Notes: generated by a model from the letters alone, not told the origin. A stretch of 64,000 bases of DNA from Candidatus Leptofilum proximum (GCA_016710325.1 JADJXK010000002.1:3162001-3226000), one strand, 5' to 3'; shown: positions 55,800 to 64,000, counted from the stretch's first letter. Translations and numbers: made by a program.

Positions 55800-57605
55800 A
55801 TGTTTACATCAACCACGGCATTTGTCATTCTGATTTTGGGGACAATTGGCCTCTTGATCGCCGCCATCTTCATCAAGTCCATTCTGGGACTGGTGATCAT
55901 CAGCGAAAAGGAAGTCGGCGTTGTGGTCAAGAAGTTTGGGCCACGGCTGCACGCCGGACAGCTCATTGCCCTCAAGGGCGAAGCTGGTTACCAGGCAGAT
56001 ACGCTGGCCCCAGGCTGGCACTTCTTCTACTTCCCCTGGCAGTTTGCGGTACACCGCACGCCCGTTACGGTGATTCCCCAAGGGCAAATTGGACTGATTG
56101 TCGCTGCGGCTGGCGCGGCCATTCCCCCAGAACGCATCCTGGGCAAGGTCGTCCCCTGCAATAACTTCCAGGATGCCCGTAAGTTCTTAATGAATGGCGG
56201 CGAAAAAGGGCGGCAGCTTGAAGTGCTTACGGCGGGGACTTATCGCATTAACAATGCGTTGTTTATGGTCATTACCATGCAAAACGCGCCTCAACATGAA
56301 ATGAAGCCCGATCATCTGCACGTCTACAGCATTGCCCCGGATCAGGTGGGCATTGTGACGACATTAGACGGCCGTCCCATCGACGATGGTGAAATTGCCG
56401 GGCGTATTGTGGAAGGGCACGACAATTTCCAGAATGCACAGACGTTTTTGAACAATGACGGCCGTCGCGGTCTGCAAGAACAGGTGCTGCTCTCTGGTTC
56501 GTGGAACCTGAACCCGTGGTTTGTCAGCGTGGAGCAGGTGCCCATGACCGAAATTCCCATCGGCCACGTGGGTATCGTCATTGCCTACGTCGGTAAAGCG
56601 CACAAAGACGTCAGCGGTGAAGGGTTTAAGCACGGCAACCTGGTTGATCCGGGCCACAAAGGGGTCTGGGTGACACCGCTGTATCCGGGCAAACACCCGC
56701 TGAACACCCGCGTGCTCAAAGTGGAGCTGGTGCCCACCACCAACATCGTGTTGAACTGGGCCATCCGCACCGAGAGCCACAAATACGATGCCAAGCTGTC
56801 GCCCATCACCGTGCGTTCCAAGGACGGTTTCGCCTTCAACCTGGATGTGGCCCAGATTATTCACATCGGCGCGACCGATGCGCCGAAGGTGATCTCCCGC
56901 GTGGGTTCGGTGCAAAACCTGGTGGATCACGTGCTGCAGCCGATCGTGGGCAACTACTTCCGCAACTCGGCGCAGGAGTACACCGTGCTCGATTTCCTCA
57001 GCGCCCGCAGCGAGCGCCAGGTCGAGGCCACCGGCCACATTCGCAAGGCGATCAGCGCCTACGACGTGCAGGCGTTGGACACGCTCATTGGCGACATCAC
57101 CCCGCCCGAGCAGCTGATGGTGACGCAAACCGATCGCAAGATTGCCGAAGAGCAGCGCAAAACGTATGAGATTCAGCAAATGGCGCAAGAGCAGCGCCAG
57201 GAACTGGTACGGGCAACGGCTATGGCCAATATTCAGCAAGATATGGTCCAGTCCGAACAGGGCGTGCAGATTGCCGATTTGAAGGCCCAGGCTGTGGTGA
57301 AAGAGGCCCACGGTGATGCCGAAGCGACCAAGCTGAAGGCATTGGGTGAAGCGGCCGCTATTCGCACCACGGGTAAGGCCAAGGCCGAAGCGTACCTGGC
57401 GGGCGTGGAAGCGCTGGGTGTGCAGGGGTATACGGCCGTTCAGCTCATGCAAATCGTGGGCGAGCGGCAAGTGCGCGTGGTGCCCGATGTCTCCGTGAGC
57501 GGTGGCGGTGGCAGCGGCATGGTTGATGGCCTGATGGGTTTACTACTGCGCCATGAAGTGAAAGAAAACGGCGCTGTATCTATGCCGCAGAGCACAGCCG
57601 ATTGA
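55800..57605 (+). CDS. SPFH/flotillin-like membrane scaffold protein
   Basis: A 601-residue protein. ATG 55800 follows GGAGG by six bases. One N-terminal membrane helix (TAFVILILGTIGLLIAAIFI) is followed by a long region with several Band-7-like parts (VGVVVKKFGPRLHAGQLIAL, GHVGIVIAYVGKAHKDVSGE) and the SPFH core (ITVRSKDGFAFNLDVAQIIH to HVLQPIVGNYFRNSAQEYT). A C-terminal coiled coil rich in Glu/Ala (EEQRKTYEIQQMAQEQRQEL onward) is typical of flotillins. It probably oligomerises at the membrane and organises domains. It is longer than common flotillins. Confidence 0.88.
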   Translation: MFTSTTAFVILILGTIGLLIAAIFIKSILGLVIISEKEVGVVVKKFGPRLHAGQLIALKGEAGYQADTLAPGWHFFYFPWQFAVHRTPVTVIPQGQIGLIVAAAGAAIPPERILGKVVPCNNFQDARKFLMNGGEKGRQLEVLTAGTYRINNALFMVITMQNAPQHEMKPDHLHVYSIAPDQVGIVTTLDGRPIDDGEIAGRIVEGHDNFQNAQTFLNNDGRRGLQEQVLLSGSWNLNPWFVSVEQVPMTEIPIGHVGIVIAYVGKAHKDVSGEGFKHGNLVDPGHKGVWVTPLYPGKHPLNTRVLKVELVPTTNIVLNWAIRTESHKYDAKLSPITVRSKDGFAFNLDVAQIIHIGATDAPKVISRVGSVQNLVDHVLQPIVGNYFRNSAQEYTVLDFLSARSERQVEATGHIRKAISAYDVQALDTLIGDITPPEQLMVTQTDRKIAEEQRKTYEIQQMAQEQRQELVRATAMANIQQDMVQSEQGVQIADLKAQAVVKEAHGDAEATKLKALGEAAAIRTTGKAKAEAYLAGVEALGVQGYTAVQLMQIVGERQVRVVPDVSVSGGGGSGMVDGLMGLLLRHEVKENGAVSMPQSTAD

Positions 57606-57611
57606 AAGACA

Positions 57612-57682
57612 AATAGAACACTGATTAACACGGAAAAACGCTGATTTTTCTTCAACCAGTGTAATCAGTGAAAACCAGTGTC
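57612..57682. repeat. Intergenic words ACACTGATTAACACGG and CCAGTGTAATCAGTG
   Basis: ACACTGATTAACACGG faces CCAGTGTAATCAGTGAAAAC, forming an imperfect hairpin between the SPFH gene and the terminator. Confidence 0.6.
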
Positions 57683-57690
57683 CCACTAAA

Positions 57691-57727
57691 AAAGGTCCCC
57701 TACACCTCGTCGGTGCAGGGGACCTTT
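57691..57727. terminator. Bidirectional terminator
   Basis: AAAGGTCCCCTACACC and GGTGCAGGGGACCTTT, 16-bp arms with one mismatch and a 5-base loop, between convergent genes. Confidence 0.85.
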
Positions 57728-57755
57728 ACGCATTAGTCTGTATGGGTTTGCCAGC

Positions 57756-59057
57756 TTACCGGGCTTCCCACTTGGCGGCGTCAAAGCCTACCATGCGCGT
57801 GAGATACGCTTCCCCCGTCACGTCCGACAAAGAAACGTAGTCGTTGCTGTTGCCGCGGAACCAGTAGGTGCCCAGGGAGACCCACTGGTCGCTGTAGTTC
57901 AGCTGGTTGACGATCTTCAGGGTAAAGCCGTCCCGGTGTGAAACCCAGTAGCGGGCGGTCGTTGCAGAGGCGTTTTTCGACGGGATGTAGACAAACACTT
58001 CATACCGGCCTGCGTTGAGCGTTGGATACCAGCGAGCCCAGTTGTAGTTGCCGCGGGCGTAATCGTTGTTGTAGGTCCAGAGCATGCCGCTGTTGTACCC
58101 GGCCGTCGAGGTGCGCCAGGACGAAGCCGTGCCGCCCTTCACAAAGCCAGGGCTGGTGTTGTCGATGATGACTGCGCCGCCGGGTGGTGGCGGTGGCGGA
58201 TTGCCCGTGTCCAGCGCCCAGCTGAGCTGCGCCACAGCCAGGCCGCCGTTTTCGTAATACTCCATTTGAACGGCCGTATTGCCAGACAGATAAATCACCC
58301 CAGAGTAGGTAGCCGCGGCCTGATCCTTCCACTGATCGATCAGCAGATGGCCGTTGACCCACAGGCGTACGCCGTCATCGGCCGTGGTGGTGAAGCGGTA
58401 AGAGCCAGCCGGGAAGTTGAGCGTCCGGCTCCAGCGCACCGAGAAGTTGTCGGCGGGCAGGCCGTTGGCAGGAATGCCCGAACCCCAGTTGAAGTTGATG
58501 TTGGCATCATCGCGGGTGAGGATTGGCGAACCAGTCAGGGTGCGATTGTTGAAATATTCTCCCTTCCAGTTCACGATGTTAGCTGGTTTGGGACCCCAGG
58601 TCAGTTTGGAGACGGCAAAACCGCCGTTTTCATAATACTCCACCACAATCTGGTGATGCCCGGCCGACAGGGAAACGTCGGCGGTGAAGGTGAGAACGGA
58701 ATGGTCGTTCCACTGGTTGATGATGAGGTTGTTGTCCACGTAGACGCGAACGCCATCATCGGCAGTAGCAGTGAAGCGGTAAGTGCCTGCGGTCACATCG
58801 ATGTACTTCGACCAGCGCGCAGAGAAGCCGTCGGCGGGCAGGCCGCTGGGACCACCCGTGCCCCAATCCCAGTTGATGTCACTTTCGGTGGTTTGCACCA
58901 GGGGATTGCCAGTCAGGGTTTTGTTGTTCCAGTAAGAAACCTGCCAGACTGGGTCGGTATGCTGAATGGTGGGGCCGTCCTGGGCCAGAGCAGGTTGCTG
59001 GAACAGGAGTAGACTAACAATCAGAAACAATACGGTTAACTTTAGCTTACGGTACAT
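57756..59057 (-). CDS. Secreted protein with two PA14 domains and a golvesin-like C-terminus
   Basis: A 433-residue secreted protein. ATG 59057 (MYRKLKLT) follows AGGAGG by eight bases; a signal peptide is present. Two PA14-type repeats (residues 35-160 and 170-285) carry the pattern ADGFSARWSKYIDVTAGTYR, ADDGVRVYVDNNLIINQW and YYENGG, twice. The C-terminal domain (INYSD-like, YNSGMLWTYNNDYARGNYN and RYEVFVYIPSKNASATTARY) resembles golvesin/xanthan-lyase carbohydrate-binding modules. It likely binds sugars outside the cell. Pro-rich linker PPPPPPGG separates them. Confidence 0.85.
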   Translation of the reverse strand: MYRKLKLTVLFLIVSLLLFQQPALAQDGPTIQHTDPVWQVSYWNNKTLTGNPLVQTTESDINWDWGTGGPSGLPADGFSARWSKYIDVTAGTYRFTATADDGVRVYVDNNLIINQWNDHSVLTFTADVSLSAGHHQIVVEYYENGGFAVSKLTWGPKPANIVNWKGEYFNNRTLTGSPILTRDDANINFNWGSGIPANGLPADNFSVRWSRTLNFPAGSYRFTTTADDGVRLWVNGHLLIDQWKDQAAATYSGVIYLSGNTAVQMEYYENGGLAVAQLSWALDTGNPPPPPPGGAVIIDNTSPGFVKGGTASSWRTSTAGYNSGMLWTYNNDYARGNYNWARWYPTLNAGRYEVFVYIPSKNASATTARYWVSHRDGFTLKIVNQLNYSDQWVSLGTYWFRGNSNDYVSLSDVTGEAYLTRMVGFDAAKWEAR

Positions 59058-59253
59058 GAGTTGCCTCCTATACAATGAACACACTACATTGTTACCTAGA
59101 AAGATTTAGACTGTGTCGGTGCGAGGCACTGCTGAGACCGTTTTTGATGCACCTGGCATTGAGTCAAGGGCGTCGCACCGTCACGGTTCTATATGAGGTT
59201 GTCGTGAGAGAACGGCCGTTTATAACACCTCCTTTTTCTTATTCACGCACCCT

Positions 59254-60405
59254 TCACGGCTGGCTGCGTTCGGCCCAGGTTGCGTTCCAAAAGCCGAGCG
59301 TCAGCAAGCGATCGTCAAAGTTCAGCAGATAGAGATAGGGGCCGTCCTCAGCAAACTCCCGCTGGACGGTGGTGCTGAACCCCACTTCAGGAGCCAGGGC
59401 CCAACCAAGCCGCTGACGAATCCAGCTGTTTTCTTTCCACAAAAGGCCAAAGCCGCTCTCCGGCACAAACATCCCTTCCGGCGGATCGTAGTCGATGTTC
59501 GGCGTTGGGGCGCTGCTGTCTGGCAGGGCGTATTCTGGGAATGGCTCGAAGGTTTGTGTATCGTACAGCACGTAGATCATCTCGCCGGGATCCCACCACA
59601 AGCCGTTTTCCAGCCAGAGCATGGTGCCGTGCTCAAACTGCTGGTAGGCTGCGGCCGTTTGCACCGGCCCACCGGCCGGGCAGGTGGTGGGTGGCCCGCT
59701 GAAAAACCACGCATCTTCATCGCAGTACAGCATGATGGTGGCCCCGCCGGTTGCCTGGGTTTCCCCGAGGTAAGCGTTAAGCTGCAGCTGCAAGTTGGTA
59801 TTGGTGGCCGGGTCGATGTCCAACGTGTAAGGGCCGGTTGACGGCACAGGACGGCATTCCCAATCCTGGGTAAAAACGGGCGCCAGGCAAAGCGTGGCGG
59901 TATCCGCCCGCGTGTCGTACGCCACCGTGACGCTGTCGCCGGGCCAGACGATGCCCGAAACGGTGGGATAAACAAGAATCTCGGCCCAATACGGTGTGGG
60001 TGTAGGCGTATTGGCCGGCAAGACAGGCTGCCGCGTAGGCGCGGGCTGTACGGCCGCTGCGGTGGCGGTCGCGGTGGGTTCCGGTGTGGTGGTTGGGCTA
60101 AGAGTTGGCGATGCAGTAGCAGAGGCCGTTGGCGTCATCGTGGCGGCAGCTGTGGCCGTGGCCTGGGCCGAGGGCGTCACCGTCACCAGCACCATGCCTT
60201 CCGGAATTTGGGCGACCGTGGTGGTGACCACCGTCACTTCGGGACGGCCGCTGCTGACCTTGGTCTCCACGCCAAATTCCAGCTCACCGCAGGCGGTCAG
60301 CCCAAAGACGCTGATGACGCAAAGCATGATGAAGATTTTGGCCGCGAATTGGCGCGAATTATCGCGAAAGGAAGGGGTTTTAGTCGTAGATTTTTTGTGG
60401 GTCAT
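59254..60405 (-). CDS. Thr/Ala/Pro-rich surface lipoprotein
   Basis: A 383-residue lipoprotein. GGAGG five bases before ATG 60405 (MTHKKSTT) fixes the start; an overlapping ATG at 60417 is within ATGGAGG. The lipobox is VFGLTAC. A long low-complexity part (TVTPSAQATATAAATMTPTA and the following 60 residues) acts as a spacer, then a folded C-terminal region with four cysteines (TLCLAPVFTQDWECRPVPST and MLYCDEDAWFFSGPPTTCPA) and several Trp. Function is unknown. The 197-bp gap before the PA14 gene holds one octamer. Confidence 0.8.
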   Translation of the reverse strand: MTHKKSTTKTPSFRDNSRQFAAKIFIMLCVISVFGLTACGELEFGVETKVSSGRPEVTVVTTTVAQIPEGMVLVTVTPSAQATATAAATMTPTASATASPTLSPTTTPEPTATATAAAVQPAPTRQPVLPANTPTPTPYWAEILVYPTVSGIVWPGDSVTVAYDTRADTATLCLAPVFTQDWECRPVPSTGPYTLDIDPATNTNLQLQLNAYLGETQATGGATIMLYCDEDAWFFSGPPTTCPAGGPVQTAAAYQQFEHGTMLWLENGLWWDPGEMIYVLYDTQTFEPFPEYALPDSSAPTPNIDYDPPEGMFVPESGFGLLWKENSWIRQRLGWALAPEVGFSTTVQREFAEDGPYLYLLNFDDRLLTLGFWNATWAERSQP

Positions 60406-60515
60406 AACAGCCTCCATACAGAACCGTTTTCTGGCTTGCAGGATAGCAAATGAGTGTAACGGCCGTATGGCACAACCGTAATCAGTCAGGCAAAAGCTGT
60501 GCCAGTTTTGTTACA

Positions 60516-61424
60516 CTAGCTGGTAGGCAGGCGCAGCACCACCAGGCTGCCTTGCCCTGGGCGGCTGGACAGGGCCACCTGCCCGCCGTGCCGCGCTACG
60601 ATGGCTTTAACCAGCGCCAGCCCCAGGCCGCTGCCGGGCACGCTGCGCGCCGCCTTGCCCCGGTACAGCTCCTCCCAGACGTACGGCTGGTCGTCGGTGG
60701 CGATGCCGGGGCCGGTGTCGGCTACTTCAATGGTGACAAAACGGCCGTCTTCCCGCGCACGCAGCTCGATGGCATCGGTGACGGCCGTGTATTTCAGGGC
60801 ATTTTCCAGCAGGTTGTAGATGGCCAGGAAGAGCAGGTCGCGGTCGCCGGGCACGGGTGGCAGCGGCCAGGGAGCCTGCGGTACGGTCAGCGTCAGCTTA
60901 CGCCCCTCGCTGCCAGGATGATCCTGGGCCAGTTCAAATACCTCGGCCAGCAGAGGACCCATTTCAACAGGCGTTAACTCCAACGGCCGTGTTTCCAGTT
61001 CGGCAATTTTGCGCAAATCGGCGGTGAGCTGGCTCAGGCGCACCGTTTGCGCCTCGATAGAGTCCAGCGCCTGCCGCGTGGCCTCGTCGTGGCCGTTGCT
61101 CACGTTGGCCAGCCCGGCACGCATGGCCATGAGCGGATTCTTCAGTTCGTGGTCCAGCCGCTGCAAAAAGCGGCGGCGATCTTCGGCCGTGGCGGCGCGC
61201 AGGTCTGCCTTTTGCTGTGCCAGCTGCGCCTGCTGGCGAAAGTGCCACCAGAGCACACCCGTCAGCAGCAGGGCAAGGAGTAGGGTGGTGAGGAGGACTG
61301 CCGTACTCAAACTAATCCGCAGGTACAACACCGGGTTAGGCAGGCCAGATTGGGTAACCAACACGGCCAGCAGCAGCCCGACGAGCAGCGGCAGCGCGCC
61401 GCCCAGCCACATCTTCAGCTTCAT
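60516..61424 (-). CDS. Sensor histidine kinase (two-component system)
   Basis: A 302-residue kinase. Two membrane helices (LPLLVGLLLAVLVTQSG and LLTTLLLALLLTGVLWW) with a very short extracytoplasmic loop precede HisKA (RLDHELKNPL, His near 91) and HATPase (NLLENALKYT, VADTGPGI, VPGSGLGLALV). With such a short loop it may sense the membrane itself or a partner. Its start overlaps the regulator stop by four bases (ATGA), so the two are made together. Confidence 0.93.
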   Translation of the reverse strand: MKLKMWLGGALPLLVGLLLAVLVTQSGLPNPVLYLRISLSTAVLLTTLLLALLLTGVLWWHFRQQAQLAQQKADLRAATAEDRRRFLQRLDHELKNPLMAMRAGLANVSNGHDEATRQALDSIEAQTVRLSQLTADLRKIAELETRPLELTPVEMGPLLAEVFELAQDHPGSEGRKLTLTVPQAPWPLPPVPGDRDLLFLAIYNLLENALKYTAVTDAIELRAREDGRFVTIEVADTGPGIATDDQPYVWEELYRGKAARSVPGSGLGLALVKAIVARHGGQVALSSRPGQGSLVVLRLPTS

Positions 61425-62137
61425 GGCGCCCCCCTCACCGGGGCCATAAAGCGGTAGCCCTGCCCCGGTACCGTCTCGATAAACCGGGGATCGCTGGCGT
61501 CGTCGCCCAGCACGCGGCGCAGTTCGGCAACACGGGAATCGACGGTGCGGGTGCCCGCCGGGTAGGCCCAGCCCCAGACACTGTCCAGCAGGCGCTCGCG
61601 GCTGACCAGCTCGTCGGGATGGGTCATCAAATATTCCAGCAGGGTCAGTGCTTTGGGCGTCAGGTGGATTTCGTCGCCAGCCAGCCAGGCGCGGCGGGTG
61701 AGGCGATCGAAGGTGAGTTCGTGGCTGATAAGTTTTTGGGCGGCGGTGAGCGGCCGTTCCCCGGGTCGCGCCCGCCGCAGCACGGCGCGAATGCGGGCCA
61801 CCAGCTCGTGTGGATCAAACGGCTTGTTCAGGTAATCGTCGGCGCCTTCTTCCAGGGCCATGGCCCGTTCAAATGCCTCACCGACCTGCGTGAGCAAGAT
61901 GACGGGCGTCCAATCCCCCTGCTGGCGCAGCTGCCGCAGCACGGCACGGCCGTCCAGCCGGGGCATCAACACATCCAAAATAATGAGGTCAGGGGCAGCT
62001 TCCTGCACCTGGGCCAGCGCTGCTTCGCCATCGGCGGCAACCCACACGGTGAAGCCGCTGCGCTCCAGAAAGGGGGCCAGGTTGTCGGTGATGGCCGCTT
62101 CGTCGTCGGCCAGCAGCAGGGAGAGTGCGCGTGCCAT
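61421..62137 (-). CDS. OmpR-family response regulator (two-component system)
   Basis: A 238-residue regulator: receiver domain with LLADDEAAITDN and phospho-acceptor Asp in LIILDVLMPRLDG, Lys in LNKPFDP, then a winged-helix DNA-binding domain (HLTPKALTLLEYLMTHPDEL and GAGYRF-type VPGQGYRFM end). It lies directly upstream of the kinase at 60516. Its target genes are unknown. Confidence 0.94.
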   Translation of the reverse strand: MARALSLLLADDEAAITDNLAPFLERSGFTVWVAADGEAALAQVQEAAPDLIILDVLMPRLDGRAVLRQLRQQGDWTPVILLTQVGEAFERAMALEEGADDYLNKPFDPHELVARIRAVLRRARPGERPLTAAQKLISHELTFDRLTRRAWLAGDEIHLTPKALTLLEYLMTHPDELVSRERLLDSVWGWAYPAGTRTVDSRVAELRRVLGDDASDPRFIETVPGQGYRFMAPVRGAP

Positions 62138-62212
62138 GCCAAAATTGTAGCAGAAGTGGGGAACGGCCGTTGTGCCAGATTGGTTACAACTCCCCTCTGA
62201 AATCTAAACGAG

Positions 62213-62288
62213 ACTTCACCGCAAAGGACGCAAAGAGCGCAAAGTTTTTCTTTTCATCCCTTTGCGTTCTTGGCGGCCTTTGCGGTTC
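62213..62288. repeat. Palindrome, GCAAAGGACGCAAAG family
   Basis: ACCGCAAAGGACGCAAAGAG and CTTTGCGTTCTTGGCGGCC with TTTGCGGTTC form a hairpin. It separates the response regulator from msrQ and shares words with 6305-6355 and 25786-25872. Confidence 0.65.
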
Positions 62289-62290
62289 AA

Positions 62291-63034
62291 TCAATTCAGA
62301 CGATTGCGGATCTGGCGCTGCCAGCGGAGGAGTTTTTGTTTGACCGGATTCCAGCGCACCAGGAAGAGGAAGGCCACAACTGCGGCGTAAATGCCGGGTT
62401 CGATGTAGACGTTTTTCACCAGCCAGACAAAATGAATCAGCGCCAGGACGATGATGAAGTAGCTGAGCTTGTGCAGCATTTTCCAGCGTTTGCCCAGCCG
62501 CCGCTGCCACCCCTTGGTGGAGGTAACCGCCAGGGGAATGAGTAGCAGAAAGGCCATAAACCCAACCAGGACAAAGGGCTGTTCCACAATGCCATCGATG
62601 ATGAAGGCCAGGTTGAGTCCGTAGTCCAGCCAGACGAAGGTAAGCAGATGCAGGCAGACATAGAAGAAGGCGTAGAGGCCTAACGGCCGTCTTAGCGGAA
62701 TCACCTGCTTCCAGCCAAAAATAATCGTTACGGGGGTCACTGCCAGGGACATTACCAGCAGCACCAGGGCTGTGGTGCCAGTGTGGAACAAAATCTCGCG
62801 CACCGGATCAACGCCAAGATTGTTGGTAAAGTATTCCCAGAGCAGCATGCCCAGCGGCACCAGCGCCCCAAGGTGGGTGATCCAGGTGAGCAGGCGCGCC
62901 GTGTGCTTGCGGTCCCAGCGTTTGGTTTTGGGGGTGGATACGGCCGTTTCCCGGCCCGTTACAGCTGCCATTTCTTGACTCTCTTTCTCTTTAACCACCT
63001 TCTTATTGGCCACGTACTGATTGGGTTGTGTCAT
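62291..63034 (-). CDS. msrQ: Haem-binding membrane subunit of MsrPQ
   Basis: A 247-residue integral membrane protein that passes electrons to MsrP. It has six hydrophobic segments of the ferric reductase-like family and several conserved histidines (ITHLGALVPLGM, ILFHTGTTALVL, FFYVCLHLLTFVW and MLHKLSYFIIVLALIHFVW). The ATG at 63034 is inside the end of msrP and overlaps it by 32 bases. An upstream frame extends without similarity and is not included. Confidence 0.9.
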   Translation of the reverse strand: MTQPNQYVANKKVVKEKESQEMAAVTGRETAVSTPKTKRWDRKHTARLLTWITHLGALVPLGMLLWEYFTNNLGVDPVREILFHTGTTALVLLVMSLAVTPVTIIFGWKQVIPLRRPLGLYAFFYVCLHLLTFVWLDYGLNLAFIIDGIVEQPFVLVGFMAFLLLIPLAVTSTKGWQRRLGKRWKMLHKLSYFIIVLALIHFVWLVKNVYIEPGIYAAVVAFLFLVRWNPVKQKLLRWQRQIRNRLN

Positions 63035-64000
63035 AATTCGGATCGTCGTACAGATGAGCCACCTGCTCACCATACCCGTTAAACAGCAGCGTCTCGCGCC
63101 GCCCAAACTCGCCAATGCGCCGCTCTGTTGCCTGCGACCAGCGTGGATGGTCCACATTGGGGTTCACCGTGGCAAAAAAGCCATACTCGGTGGGCGCAGT
63201 TTTCATCCACAAAGATTGTGGCATCGTATCCACCAAATCAATTTTCACAATCGACTTGATGCTCTTGAAGCCATATTTCCACGGCACTACCAGGCGAATT
63301 GGCGCGCCGTTTTGCGGCAGCAGCGCCTCGCCGTACAGGCCCGTGCTGAGAATGGTCAGATCATTCATCGCTTCGTCCAGGCGCAGCCCTTCCACGTAAG
63401 GCCAGGGGAAAAACGGACTGTTGACGCCCGGCATGTTGGCTTTGTCTTCAATCGTTTCAAAGCGCACATATTTGGCCGCAGAAGTCGGTTCGACCTCGTT
63501 CAGCAGCTTAGCCAGCGGAAAGCCCACCCAGGGAATCACCATCGACCAGCCTTCGACGCAGCGCAGGCGGTAGATGCGTTCTTCCTGCTCAAAGGCCATC
63601 AACTCTTCCAATCCATAGGTTTTAGGCTTGTTCACCAACCCGCCAACTTCAACCTGCCAGGGGGCTGTGGGAAAGTCTTTGGCCAACGATGCCACGGCTT
63701 CCTTGTTGGTGGAAAATTCATAATAATTATTGTAGTTAGTGATTTCTTCAAACGTGTTGAGTGGATCGCCCAGTTCATCGGTCGTGTGGCTGACGGCGCC
63801 GGGCATGGCGGTTTGCACGGCGCTTTCTTCGGCGGCGCTGCCGGTGGCCGGATTTACCCCCGGCTCCGCGTCTGGGCCGCTACAGGCGGCTAACAACCCC
63901 CCGGCAGCCACGGCGGCCGTGCTCAAGGCGGCGCCACGCATAAATTGGCGGCGCGATAAGTAGACAGATTTGGGCGTGATTTCGGACGAAGGAATCTCGA
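63003..64000 (-). CDS. msrP: Protein-methionine-sulfoxide reductase catalytic subunit MsrP (5' end beyond window)
   Basis: A Mo-molybdopterin enzyme that reduces oxidised methionine outside the cytoplasm. The frame is open to the window end and reads EIPSSEITPKSVYLSRRQFM near the start, so the twin-arginine signal (SRRQFMRGAALSTAAVAAGG) is present. Key parts: YRLRCVEGWSMVIPWVGFPL (the molybdenum-binding Cys in RCVEGWS), PWPYVEGLRLDEAM and VVPWKYGFKSIKSIVKI. It is followed by msrQ in the same operon. It guards surface proteins from oxidation. Confidence 0.95.
   Translation of the reverse strand, partial: EIPSSEITPKSVYLSRRQFMRGAALSTAAVAAGGLLAACSGPDAEPGVNPATGSAAEESAVQTAMPGAVSHTTDELGDPLNTFEEITNYNNYYEFSTNKEAVASLAKDFPTAPWQVEVGGLVNKPKTYGLEELMAFEQEERIYRLRCVEGWSMVIPWVGFPLAKLLNEVEPTSAAKYVRFETIEDKANMPGVNSPFFPWPYVEGLRLDEAMNDLTILSTGLYGEALLPQNGAPIRLVVPWKYGFKSIKSIVKIDLVDTMPQSLWMKTAPTEYGFFATVNPNVDHPRWSQATERRIGEFGRRETLLFNGYGEQVAHLYDDPNYDTTQSVRGQ

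Larger units (their letters stand above)
1..64000. repeat. Highly iterated palindrome ACGGCCGT
   Basis: The 8-bp palindrome ACGGCCGT occurs about 105 times by my eye count, for example at 16, 56, 346, 647, 1120, 2138 and 4349, and onward to 62940. It lies inside genes on both strands in every frame, read as T-A-V, as N/D/Y/H-G-R, or as x-R-P, and also in intergenic DNA. One-base variants (GCGGCCGT, TCGGCCGT, ACGGCCGC) are common too. It recalls HIP1 (GCGATCGC) of cyanobacteria, but I know of no named equivalent here. It is nearly absent from the retron/IS island. Confidence 0.9.

Noticed and set aside
59085..59253. A promoter for the PA14 gene on the minus strand (TTGACT and TAACAAT-like words).
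   Set aside because: The spacing is not acceptable and the words are weak, so no promoter is called.

Overview
The window is a dense, GC-rich bacterial chromosome segment that most resembles a member of the Chloroflexota (Anaerolineae-like). This is an inference from gene content: many secreted beta-helix, PA14 and Thr-Pro-rich lipoproteins, an archaeal/fungal-type Asd under a T-box, MsrPQ, and secreted proteins ending in a short LPxxVK-type tail. No rRNA or marker gene here settles the taxonomy. A pervasive signature is the palindromic octamer ACGGCCGT. I counted about 105 exact copies by eye, in all three reading frames of genes and between genes, where roughly two would be expected by chance.

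Layout. 1-6.3 kb: a secreted di-haem peroxidase fused to an ASPIC/UnbV domain, then GH31 and GH13 glycosidases. 6.3-7.9 kb: a sigma-70 promoter and T-box leader driving asd. 7.8-15.3 kb: a four-helix-bundle (S23-like) gene, a DUF3048 lipoprotein, a hybrid histidine kinase, a FabH-like synthase, tRNA-Leu(GAG), a nucleotide-sugar epimerase and a membrane protein. 15.5-23.5 kb: a co-directional cluster argF - TPR protein - cdaA - ybbR/cdaR - der - THUMP methyltransferase, which makes and probably controls c-di-AMP next to ribosome and tRNA maturation genes. 23.5-34 kb: minus-strand genes (LppX-like lipoprotein, DUF4259, TerB, epimerase, DEAD helicase, arginine-deiminase fold, membrane protein), a pair of paralogous zinc-ribbon membrane proteins on the plus strand, and an SDR.

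34-47 kb is an accessory island with three different insertion sequences (IS110, IS701, IS5). Its centrepiece is a retron: a 147-nt structured RNA locus with paired a1/a2 ends, followed by a retron reverse transcriptase (NATQH and YADD motifs) fused to a C-terminal AlbA_2 (Schlafen-type) domain. An IS701 copy with a CTAG target duplication cuts the AlbA_2 domain. Removing it restores an in-frame 529-residue protein. Nearby, an IS5-family element with an AAT duplication splits a secreted beta-helix gene, and removing it also restores the frame. TetR, an HTH regulator, hemY and a HEAT-like gene lie between the IS110 and IS701.

47-64 kb: an EF-hand protein, an aldo/keto reductase, a beta-helix/IPT surface protein, an SDR with its TetR and matching operator-like sites, YjbQ, three tandem 31-36-residue membrane proteins, an L,D-transpeptidase, an SPFH (flotillin-like) protein with a long leader, PA14 and Thr-rich surface proteins, a two-component system, and msrQ/msrP (msrP runs off the window). 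Many gaps between genes hold imperfect palindromes, each from a different low-complexity word family (for example CTTTGCGTCTTTGCG, ACAGATTACACAGATT, GTGAAACGTGAAACG).
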